10,225 nucleotides of DNA, taken from NCBI GenBank assembly GCA_017394765.1, contig JAFPXF010000095.1:1-10225 (forward strand). Direction: 5' to 3'. The position numbers and the translations under genes are program-made. The notes beneath the pieces were generated by a model, which was not told the DNA's origin, searched no databases, and was given only the letters and a program-made list of their open reading frames with translations. The DNA comes from Bacteroidales bacterium. Its GTDB lineage: Bacteria > Bacteroidota > Bacteroidia > Bacteroidales > WCHB1-69. This document shows positions 4,420 to 10,225 of this stretch, piece by piece (within the stretch, counting starts at the first letter, position 1; each line of letters begins with the position of its first letter).

Positions 4420-6675
4420 TTATGGCTGCTTAACGATCTTCCAGCGCCCCATTCCTTCTACAATTATTATATATATGCCGGCGGGCAGTAGGTGGATGTC
4501 AATGACATCCCCTGTGGTATGCTGGATGGGGCGCCCGACCATGTCAAAAATCGTGGCTCGTGTTGCATTGTCGCCGTCGTGCGGGATGTGCAGGATGCCC
4601 GTGGTGGGGTTGGGGTAGGGGGGGCGCCTTGTCGTCAGCTCGCTCAGGCCGCTCTCGTGCGGCAGGGGAGCGCTTCCCTCGAAATAGGCACAGCCGCCGG
4701 CATAGTTGCCTACTATCATGTCGGGCAGCCCGTCACCGTTGAGGTCGGCGACGGCCACGCCTGTGCGTTTGCCTTCGCGCAGGGGACATGCGCTGCCATT
4801 TACGGATTCGGCCAGATTGCGCTCCGCGAGGGTGAATTCGGCATCAAGGTTGTTGTCAATGTCTTTGTAATAGAAGATTTTTCCCTGTTCACTCCCACAG
4901 AAAAGCAGGTTGCCACGTTGCGGGTCGTGGTAGATCCAAGGCACGCTGTGTCCAAAGTATGAGGTCTCGAAATCGCGCACATCGACTCTGCCGAGGGAGT
5001 CTGTGACAAGCGCGAAGAACGGTGCCCCGCTGGAACGTGTGTCTCGATAATGGCTCAACAATCCCCGCCGGTTGCCGATGATGAGGTCTTTGCGCCCGTC
5101 GCCGTCGAGGTCGTAGAGTTGCGGGGTGCTGAAATCGCCTGCGTCAATGTTCTGGAAGTGCGGCGTGATGCCGAAACCCGGTGCTGACGTGCCGCTCGCG
5201 TTGATGCGTGAGTTCGTCACTAACGTCAGCGTTCCGTCTCGTTGTCCGCAGAGCATGTCAGGGAGGCCGTCGCCGTCGAGGTCGCCGAAAGCAGGGTGCA
5301 AGGCTTGCAGGTTGAGGGCGCGGAGGTGTCCGAAATCGCGCGTCTGCAGTTGGAAGGCGGGCTGCTGGGCGGTGCCGACATTCTTGTAATAACTGATGGA
5401 GGAGGAAAATGAGGAAGTGACGAAACCGTTGACCGTGTGTGCACTGTCAAATGTGCCGTAGTTCGCCAAAAAGAGGTCGATTAAGCCGTCATTGTCCCAG
5501 TCGAACAGTACAGGCCGGCAACCGCTGCCCACGTCGAGCATGTCGGCTTGCAGGAAGTCTGTCTGAACGAGGGTGAACTGTTGCAGCGACGCATTGTAGT
5601 CGTAGCGCCATACGCTGTTGAGGTCTTGCGACTTGGTGAGTGAGGGGTCGGCGGGGGAGACGATCAGGGAGGATGTGGTGTTGCCGGGCAGGTTGACAAG
5701 TGCGGGAGCGGGCAGGGAGAGCAGCTCCACGGGTGCGCCGGCGGGGAAGGCCGTGTCCTGTTCGGTCATGCGTGCTTCATCGGGCGTCCCATGGTTGGAG
5801 AGCAGAATGAGATGCGGTGAGTCAATGTCGCCCACCAAAAGGTCGTTGAGTCCGTTCCCGTCAAAGTCGTGCAGCAACAGGGAAGAACCCACATGGCGCA
5901 GGGGCCCGTCGCCAGACTTGTTGTCGCAATCTGTAAACAATGTGATGGTGTTGTTGTCGGCGGCTTCGGCAAAATGTCCCCAACATTCGTCCTCCAGGCG
6001 CAGGTCGAAAATGTCGGGGACGGTGCTGTGGTTGCGGAGGAAGTGGACATATTTGCCCAACACCCAGAAATTCAGGATATCGGTGTGCCCGTCGCCATCC
6101 ACATCCGCAATGACGGGATAGTCATCGGGCGAGGCGTATATGTTGACTGGGCCGTCGTAGTATTGCGCGGTCAGTTGGTCGGTCAGCAGTTCGAAAGCGA
6201 GTGTGTCTTGCGAGATGTTTTTATAGACGGTGATCCCGGCAAGGCCGTAGGTGAAGATGTCGGCTTTGCCATCCTGGTTGTAGTCGTGGAAAATGGCCCA
6301 GTCGTGAAGTTTCGGGAATCGGTGGATGTATTGCGGTGCAAAGACGAGACGGTCGCCTTGACGAAGGAAGGGCAGGATTCGGTTTCCATGTTTTTCAAAG
6401 GCGATGATGTCCAGCGAACCGTCAAGGTTGAGGTCGATTTCAGAAAACCGGACGGCATTCATGCCGCCGGCCCATGGCATGGACAAGGTGTCTTTCGCGG
6501 TGGTCACGACAAGGTGTGGGGCGCGCGTGAAGCCGAAATCATAGAGGGTTTGTGCCTTCGCGGAGTGAAAAAGGGCTGGAATCAAAAGGACAAGAGGTAA
6601 AACAAAAACCCATCCGCGGTTGCGGCGACGGCAATCGGAGGAAGGGAAGATGAGTGGGCGAAGACGGGCTTTCAT
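4420..6675 (-). CDS. Secreted FG-GAP/VCBS repeat protein with type IX (type A) sorting domain
   Basis: This is a 751-residue protein. A long basic n-region and hydrophobic core end in HSAKA before QTLYDF, predicting signal-peptidase cleavage after residue 41. The body has eight calcium-binding DxDxDGxxD-type loops of FG-GAP/VCBS repeats, at about residues 81, 131, 191, 270, 392, 465, 522 and 644 (for example DVDGDGHTDI, DWDNDGLIDLF, DLNGDGLPDMIVGN). These suggest a seven- or eight-bladed beta-propeller. The C-terminus (687-751) has YPNPTTGILHI, ATIFDMVGRPI, LPAGIYIIIV and a final WKIVKQ, the type A sorting signal recognised by the type IX secretion system. The protein should therefore cross the outer membrane and be surface-attached or released. 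Its ligand is unknown. It starts 9 nt after the M23 gene and is probably its operon partner. Confidence 0.9.
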   Translation of the reverse strand: MKARLRPLIFPSSDCRRRNRGWVFVLPLVLLIPALFHSAKAQTLYDFGFTRAPHLVVTTAKDTLSMPWAGGMNAVRFSEIDLNLDGSLDIIAFEKHGNRILPFLRQGDRLVFAPQYIHRFPKLHDWAIFHDYNQDGKADIFTYGLAGITVYKNISQDTLAFELLTDQLTAQYYDGPVNIYASPDDYPVIADVDGDGHTDILNFWVLGKYVHFLRNHSTVPDIFDLRLEDECWGHFAEAADNNTITLFTDCDNKSGDGPLRHVGSSLLLHDFDGNGLNDLLVGDIDSPHLILLSNHGTPDEARMTEQDTAFPAGAPVELLSLPAPALVNLPGNTTSSLIVSPADPSLTKSQDLNSVWRYDYNASLQQFTLVQTDFLQADMLDVGSGCRPVLFDWDNDGLIDLFLANYGTFDSAHTVNGFVTSSFSSSISYYKNVGTAQQPAFQLQTRDFGHLRALNLQALHPAFGDLDGDGLPDMLCGQRDGTLTLVTNSRINASGTSAPGFGITPHFQNIDAGDFSTPQLYDLDGDGRKDLIIGNRRGLLSHYRDTRSSGAPFFALVTDSLGRVDVRDFETSYFGHSVPWIYHDPQRGNLLFCGSEQGKIFYYKDIDNNLDAEFTLAERNLAESVNGSACPLREGKRTGVAVADLNGDGLPDMIVGNYAGGCAYFEGSAPLPHESGLSELTTRRPPYPNPTTGILHIPHDGDNATRATIFDMVGRPIQHTTGDVIDIHLLPAGIYIIIVEGMGRWKIVKQP

Positions 6676-6684
6676 GGCCGTGGG

Positions 6685-7638
6685 CTACCGGACGCGGAGG
6701 CGCTGCCCTTCGCGGATGAAATCGCTGCGGAGATGGTTGAGCTTTTTGATCTTGGAGACGGTGGTGTGGTACTTGATGGCGATGCGTCCGAGGTTGTCGC
6801 CTTTGCGCACGCGGTAATAGACAGCCTTGGGCTGAGGCTTGGCGGCTGCGGCCTGCTGCTGCTGCTCGTGACTGGGCGGATTTGGTGTGGAAACGCTGTA
6901 GCCGGAAATGTAAAGGGTGTCGAACTTGGTCTTGTAATTGACGAAATCAATCAGCTTGTTGGGGTTGATGTCAAGACCAAGATAGCGGACTTCAAAGTGG
7001 AGGTGAGGGCCGGTGGATCGGCCGGTGCTGCCGCCGAGCCCGATGATGTCGCCTGCCTTGACCATCTGTCCGGGATTGACGAGTCGGCGGGAGAGGTGGG
7101 CGTAATAGGTTTCAAGTCCATTGTCGTGGCGGATGACAACAAGGTTGCCATAGCCGCCGGTGTTGCTGCCTTTGGAGATGCGCACAATGCCGTCAAAAGC
7201 GGCGGCCACGGGCGTGCCCACAGGGTAACCCAGGTCCACGCCACGGTGCATGCGACGCCAACGCCATCCGTAATCGGAGGTCTTTGGGTAGTTGGCAGGA
7301 TGATGATAACCCGTCAGCACAATGGTGTCGCGCGGGGCGGAACCCGTGTGATGGTAGTGGATGCGGATAATGTCAAAGTTCTGGTAACGACTGTATCCCG
7401 GCATCCAGTTGAAATAGGTGAACAACATGCCTTCGCCATGGTCCACATTGTCAAGGTCAGACTCGTCATCGCCAAGAAGTTTGCCTAACGAGTCATCCGG
7501 AACGACGTTGTCGATACGGACAGTGTCGTTGACAACGCTGAATTGTATGTGGTTTTCCTGGGCGAGAAGGGTGTTGTGGAATAATACGGATGTTATAAGA
7601 ATGAATAATATTCGGAAAATGTTTTTTGCTTTTATCAT
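6685..7638 (-). CDS. Secreted M23 family metallopeptidase with LysM domain
   Basis: This is a 317-residue predicted peptidoglycan endopeptidase. The signal peptide ends in NTLLA before QEN, with cleavage after residue 26. An N-terminal region of about 95 residues with no domain I recognise precedes the LytM/M23 domain (about 125-225). All zinc and catalytic residues are present: H131 and D135 in HRGVD, H181 in YYAHLS, H212 and H214 in PHLHFE. It is therefore expected to be active, unlike the degenerate EnvC/NlpD-type activators. A Gln/Ala/Pro-rich linker (255-270) leads to one C-terminal LysM (about 274-317, YYRVRKGDNLGRIAIKY...) for glycan binding. It acts in the periplasm, probably cutting cross-link peptides. 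It follows the lipoprotein gene by 3 nt and precedes the FG-GAP gene by 9 nt, so the three are likely co-transcribed. Confidence 0.93.
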   Translation of the reverse strand: MIKAKNIFRILFILITSVLFHNTLLAQENHIQFSVVNDTVRIDNVVPDDSLGKLLGDDESDLDNVDHGEGMLFTYFNWMPGYSRYQNFDIIRIHYHHTGSAPRDTIVLTGYHHPANYPKTSDYGWRWRRMHRGVDLGYPVGTPVAAAFDGIVRISKGSNTGGYGNLVVIRHDNGLETYYAHLSRRLVNPGQMVKAGDIIGLGGSTGRSTGPHLHFEVRYLGLDINPNKLIDFVNYKTKFDTLYISGYSVSTPNPPSHEQQQQAAAAKPQPKAVYYRVRKGDNLGRIAIKYHTTVSKIKKLNHLRSDFIREGQRLRVR

Positions 7639-7641
7639 AGA

Positions 7642-7875
7642 TCAGTGGTGCGGTTTGGATTTGTACCTCTTGTGCGGCTTCCTTTTTTTAATGTAATAGG
7701 TCCGGTGGGTGGAGGTTGTGGTGTTCCATTTGGCCTGTGAGGTCCTGCCTTTCGAGTAAGCAGGCTTTTTTCTCGTGTTTCCTTTTGAGGAGGAACAAGA
7801 CATAGCGGCAAATCCTAACAACAAGACGCAGAGCAGTGCCGGTATCAGACGATGAAAATTCAATGGCTTATTCAT
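7642..7875 (-). CDS. Small basic putative lipoprotein
   Basis: This is a 77-residue protein of unknown function. A hydrophobic stretch (10-25) ends in FAAMSC, with C27 as the likely lipidated cysteine followed by SSSKG. The lipobox is imperfect, with Ala rather than Leu at -3. The rest is short, lacks acidic residues, is rich in Lys, Arg, Tyr, Thr and His, and ends in KRKPHKRYKSKPHH. This suggests an ionic partner such as anionic polysaccharide, LPS or nucleic acid, but that is inference. The open frame reaches 7926. I use ATG 7875, just before MNKPLNFHRL, because a TAnnTTTG promoter lies between 7896 and 7927. It is the first gene of the operon with the M23 peptidase, with a 3-nt gap. Confidence 0.68.
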   Translation of the reverse strand: MNKPLNFHRLIPALLCVLLLGFAAMSCSSSKGNTRKKPAYSKGRTSQAKWNTTTSTHRTYYIKKRKPHKRYKSKPHH

Positions 7876-7895
7876 GGAAATGATAATTAAGGCGG

Positions 7896-7927
7896 CAAAG
7901 ATACAAATTTTTTCTGACACGGCCAAA
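7896..7927 (-). promoter_or_regulatory. Promoter of the lipoprotein-M23-FG-GAP operon
   Basis: On the minus strand, TTTG (7924-7927), 20 nt, then TATCTTTG (7896-7903) matches the Bacteroidota promoter. ATG 7875 is 20 nt downstream of the -7 box. It is back to back with the recQ promoter in an 89-bp divergent intergenic region. Confidence 0.72.
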
Positions 7928-7948
7928 AAAACAGCTTCTTCTTTTTTG

Positions 7949-7956
7949 TATTTTTG
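7949..7956 (+). promoter_or_regulatory. -7 promoter box of recQ
   Basis: TATTTTTG lies only 8 nt before the recQ ATG at 7965. With a start of transcription about 6-7 nt after the box, the mRNA would be leaderless or nearly so. No TTTG is seen at -33. Confidence 0.58.
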
Positions 7957-7964
7957 CGCCCGTT

Positions 7965-9857
7965 ATGGAACACCCCCGATTGTCCGAGATACGTGCTGTG
8001 CTGAAACAGCATTGGGGCTACGATGCCTTTCGCCCTTTGCAGGAAGATATTATCCTCTCTGTTTTGGACGGGAGGGACACTCTGGCATTGCTCCCCACAG
8101 GCGGGGGCAAGTCCATCTGCTTTCAGGTGCCCGCATTGGCCATGCAGGGATTGTGCCTTGTCATCTCACCTCTTATTGCGTTGATGAAAGACCAGGTGCT
8201 GCATTTGCGCGAGCGTGGCATTAAGTCCGCCGCCATCTATACGGGCATGACGGGCAGCGAGGTCGAGGATGCACTCTCCAATGCCATGTTCGACAGAGAG
8301 TTCCGGTTTTTGTACGTCTCCCCGGAACGTCTTCAGACCGAGACGTTCAAGGCCAGCGTGAAGCGGATGCCTGTCAAGATGATTGCGGTGGACGAGGCAC
8401 ACTGCATCTCGCAATGGGGGTACGACTTCCGCCCGCCCTACCTGCAAATTGCTGCCATCCGCCAGCTTTTCCCGAAAGTGCCGGTGCTGGCCCTCACCGC
8501 CACCGCCACCCCGGAGGTGGTCAAGGATATACAGCTGAGGCTTGGGTTCAAGCAGGAAAATGTGTTCCAAAAGAGCTTCAAACGCGACAATCTTACCTAT
8601 TTTGTTGTCAAGGAAGAGGACAAACTTGGTCGGATGCTCCGCATTATGGAACGTTATCCTGGCACAGGCATCGTCTATGTGCGCAACCGCCGCCGCACGG
8701 CCGAGACCGCCGAATTCCTTCGCAAGCACGGCATAGCCGCCGACTATTACCACGCCGGTCTCGACCCCCGCACGCGCGACCGGAAGCAGCATGACTGGAT
8801 GACCGGCAAGACGCGTGTCATCGTGGCCACCAACGCCTTCGGGATGGGTATCGACAAGCCCGACGTGCGCTTCGTGGTCCATATCGACCTGCCCGACTCC
8901 CTTGAGGCCTATTTCCAGGAGGCCGGCCGCGGCGGGCGCGACGAGAAACCCTCGGTGGCCATACTGCTCTATGACGAGTATGACCTTCGCCAGCTCAAAC
9001 GCAGTTTCACGTTGTCGTTCCCCCCTCTGGAAAAGGTGCGCGAAGTGTATCGCGACCTTTGCCAGCATTTCTACATAGAGATGGGGACAGGACAAAACCG
9101 GATGTTCCCGTTTTATATCCATGAGCACGCCCCCCGCGTGGGCATGGACCCCGTGCAGTATTTCAACGCCTTGAAACTGTTGGAACAGGCGGGCTGGATC
9201 ATCCTTTCCGAACATCTCCGCGACCAGTCGCAGATCCATTTCAGGATGAACGACGAGCAGTTGCGACGCTATGAGGAACAACACCCTGACTTGGCGGATT
9301 TTGTGACGCTTCTCCTGCGTTCTTACGCCGGCGTGTTCACTCAATATGTCCGCATTGACGAGCGCACCATCGCATCCCGTGCCGCCATCACCCCCGAACA
9401 AGTGGTTGAAAAGCTGCGCTTGTTGGGTTCACACCAGGTGATCTCCTACCAACAGGAGAGCAATATCCCGCTGCTCATTTTTGCCGTCAACCGCCAAAAC
9501 GAGCGATATCTTTATTTGGACCCCGAAGTGTATGAAAACCGCAAATCAAGGGCTCAGGAACGAATGGAGGCGGTTCGCGATTATGTGGTGTCCAATGATT
9601 TGTGCCGAAGCCAGGCCCTGTTGAGATATTTCGGCGAAACCGACAGCACGCCTTGCGGCGGATGCGACGTGTGCCGTTCCAGAAAACGTGCCACAGCCGA
9701 CGATGCCGTGATGGAAAAACTCCGTTCTCTTGTCCGAAAGATGGCTGGAGATGAAGGAGAAACGAAGAAATCAATATTCGAAAAACTCTCGAAACAGTAC
9801 GATGAATATCAGATTGAAACTGTAATGCGCTGGTTGTCAGATAATAAAGAAATTTGA
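7965..9857 (+). CDS. recQ: RecQ family ATP-dependent DNA helicase
   Basis: This is a 630-residue 3'-5' superfamily 2 DNA helicase acting in recombination and replication-fork repair. All helicase motifs are intact: motif 0 FRPLQEDII (22-30), Walker A LLPTGGGKS (42-50), Ia VISPLIALMKDQV, DEAH (143-146) with the RecQ aromatic loop CISQWGYDFRPPY, III LTATATP (177-183), IV GIVYVRNRRRTAE, V ATNAFGMGIDKPDVRFVVH, and VI QEAGRGGRD (318-326). A zinc site C547-x16-C564-x2-C567-x2-C570 sits near the C-terminus, not directly after the helicase core as in E. coli RecQ. Some 200 residues lie between, probably including winged-helix segments. There is no recognisable HRDC domain. Short RecQ proteins of this layout are, as I recall, usual in Bacteroidota beside a longer paralogue. 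It is divergent from the envelope operon and monocistronic as far as visible. Confidence 0.95.
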   Translation: MEHPRLSEIRAVLKQHWGYDAFRPLQEDIILSVLDGRDTLALLPTGGGKSICFQVPALAMQGLCLVISPLIALMKDQVLHLRERGIKSAAIYTGMTGSEVEDALSNAMFDREFRFLYVSPERLQTETFKASVKRMPVKMIAVDEAHCISQWGYDFRPPYLQIAAIRQLFPKVPVLALTATATPEVVKDIQLRLGFKQENVFQKSFKRDNLTYFVVKEEDKLGRMLRIMERYPGTGIVYVRNRRRTAETAEFLRKHGIAADYYHAGLDPRTRDRKQHDWMTGKTRVIVATNAFGMGIDKPDVRFVVHIDLPDSLEAYFQEAGRGGRDEKPSVAILLYDEYDLRQLKRSFTLSFPPLEKVREVYRDLCQHFYIEMGTGQNRMFPFYIHEHAPRVGMDPVQYFNALKLLEQAGWIILSEHLRDQSQIHFRMNDEQLRRYEEQHPDLADFVTLLLRSYAGVFTQYVRIDERTIASRAAITPEQVVEKLRLLGSHQVISYQQESNIPLLIFAVNRQNERYLYLDPEVYENRKSRAQERMEAVRDYVVSNDLCRSQALLRYFGETDSTPCGGCDVCRSRKRATADDAVMEKLRSLVRKMAGDEGETKKSIFEKLSKQYDEYQIETVMRWLSDNKEI

Positions 9858-9941
9858 ATTTTTTTTTGTAGCAAAATAGATGAAATCAGCATCTACAAGA
9901 TATTGGTTGTTGATTTTTTTATTTTTGACTAAAAAAAAACT

Positions 9942-9949
9942 TATATTTG
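9942..9949 (+). promoter_or_regulatory. -7 promoter box of the gene at the right edge
   Basis: TATATTTG fits TAnnTTTG and lies 26 nt before ATG 9976. The nearest TTTG upstream (9924-9927) is only 14 nt away, too close for a standard -33 element. Confidence 0.55.
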
Positions 9950-9975
9950 CAGCCTTGAATTAAAATACCCTAAAT

Positions 9976-10225
9976 ATGAAAAAAATTATCCTGTTTCCTG
10001 CATTGATGCTCTTCACGATGGGCTTGTTTGCACAACAAGCCGGCACCGCCATTCAGGTGGACCCTATGTTGTATGAAGTGCTGACGGAATCCCAAATCAA
10101 CGACCTTCGCGCCAATAACCCGGCCCAACTGGTGCGTGAAAATTGCGCGTTAGTCTCCTATTGTTATCTTGCCCAGAAGATGACGGAGGCGGAAGGGACT
10201 TATCAGATGAAGGGAGACCTGAAAA
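9976..10225 (+). CDS. Secreted protein of unknown function, 5' part only
   Basis: The frame is open from ATG 9976 to the window edge, giving 83 residues and an incomplete codon. The first 19 residues (MKKIILFPALMLFTMGLFA) are a clear signal peptide, with cleavage predicted before QQAGT. The mature part begins with VDPMLYEVLTESQINDLRAN, then PAQLVRENCALVSYCYLAQKM, and has two cysteines (about 57 and 63). I do not recognise a domain. The pattern of a short helix, xNPxQLVxxN, and then a second helix recalls uncharacterised exported proteins of Bacteroidota, but I cannot name a family. It is separated from recQ by 118 bp with its own -7 box, so it is probably an independent unit. The 3' end lies outside the window. 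Confidence 0.82.
   Translation, partial: MKKIILFPALMLFTMGLFAQQAGTAIQVDPMLYEVLTESQINDLRANNPAQLVRENCALVSYCYLAQKMTEAEGTYQMKGDLK

Noticed and set aside
5869..6600. 243-codon plus-strand open frame opposite the FG-GAP gene
   Set aside because: It is an antisense shadow; the minus strand encodes clear calcium-loop repeats over the same bases.
6733..7488. 251-codon plus-strand open frame opposite the M23 gene
   Set aside because: It is an antisense shadow with Val/Gly/Ala bias. The minus strand has the intact M23 and LysM motifs.
8166..9401. 411-codon minus-strand open frame opposite recQ
   Set aside because: It is an antisense shadow of a GC-rich coding gene. The plus strand carries every RecQ motif in order.
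9877..9895. Hairpin TAGATG/CATCTA after recQ as a terminator
   Set aside because: The six-bp AT-rich stem has no T-tract directly after it; the T-run lies before it instead.
1..10225. CRISPR arrays, tRNA or rRNA genes
   Set aside because: I saw no regularly spaced direct repeats and no tRNA T-loop or rRNA signature on either strand. The only dispersed repeats are the two palindromic copies.

Overview
The window looks like chromosome from a member of the Bacteroidales (Bacteroidota). Three things point there. Several genes are preceded by the phylum's -7 promoter box TAnnTTTG, two with an upstream TTTG at 18 to 20 nt. Two secreted proteins have Bacteroidota-style signal peptides ending in A-Q. 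One large secreted protein carries a C-terminal type IX secretion sorting domain (YPNPTTG...). I cannot name the genus from sequence alone.

Layout. 1-291 has no credible gene. Its right part (about 183-287) is a degenerate partial copy of a dispersed repeat. 292-567 (-) is the N-terminal stub of a DUF1016/YhcG-type nuclease, cut off where the repeat begins. 692-1675 (-) is a compact cluster of three genes (DUF3791-like, DUF3990, second DUF3791-like) with a toxin-antitoxin-like layout. 1773-2393 (+) is recR, and 2494-3948 (+) is a PepD-type aminoacyl-histidine dipeptidase followed by a strong terminator. 3949-4419 lies between converging genes and contains a ~394-bp MITE-like element with terminal inverted repeats and several nested palindromes. 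It is related in inverted orientation to the copy at the left end. 4420-7875 (-) is an apparent three-gene envelope operon, transcribed from the right: a small basic lipoprotein, a secreted M23 endopeptidase with LysM, and a 751-aa FG-GAP/VCBS repeat protein with a sorting domain. 7965-9857 (+) is a RecQ-family helicase transcribed divergently from that operon. 9976 to the end (+) is the start of an unidentified secreted protein.

How the parts relate. recR and recQ are housekeeping recombination/repair genes but are not in one operon here. The envelope operon couples a predicted peptidoglycan hydrolase with a predicted surface or secreted beta-propeller protein. The left 1.7 kb (nuclease stub, DUF3791/DUF3990 cluster, repeat) reads as an accessory patch inserted beside core genes. 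The most unusual signals are the repeat family, whose GC-rich hairpin loop has the opposite orientation relative to its flanks in the two copies, and the DUF3791-DUF3990-DUF3791 triad.
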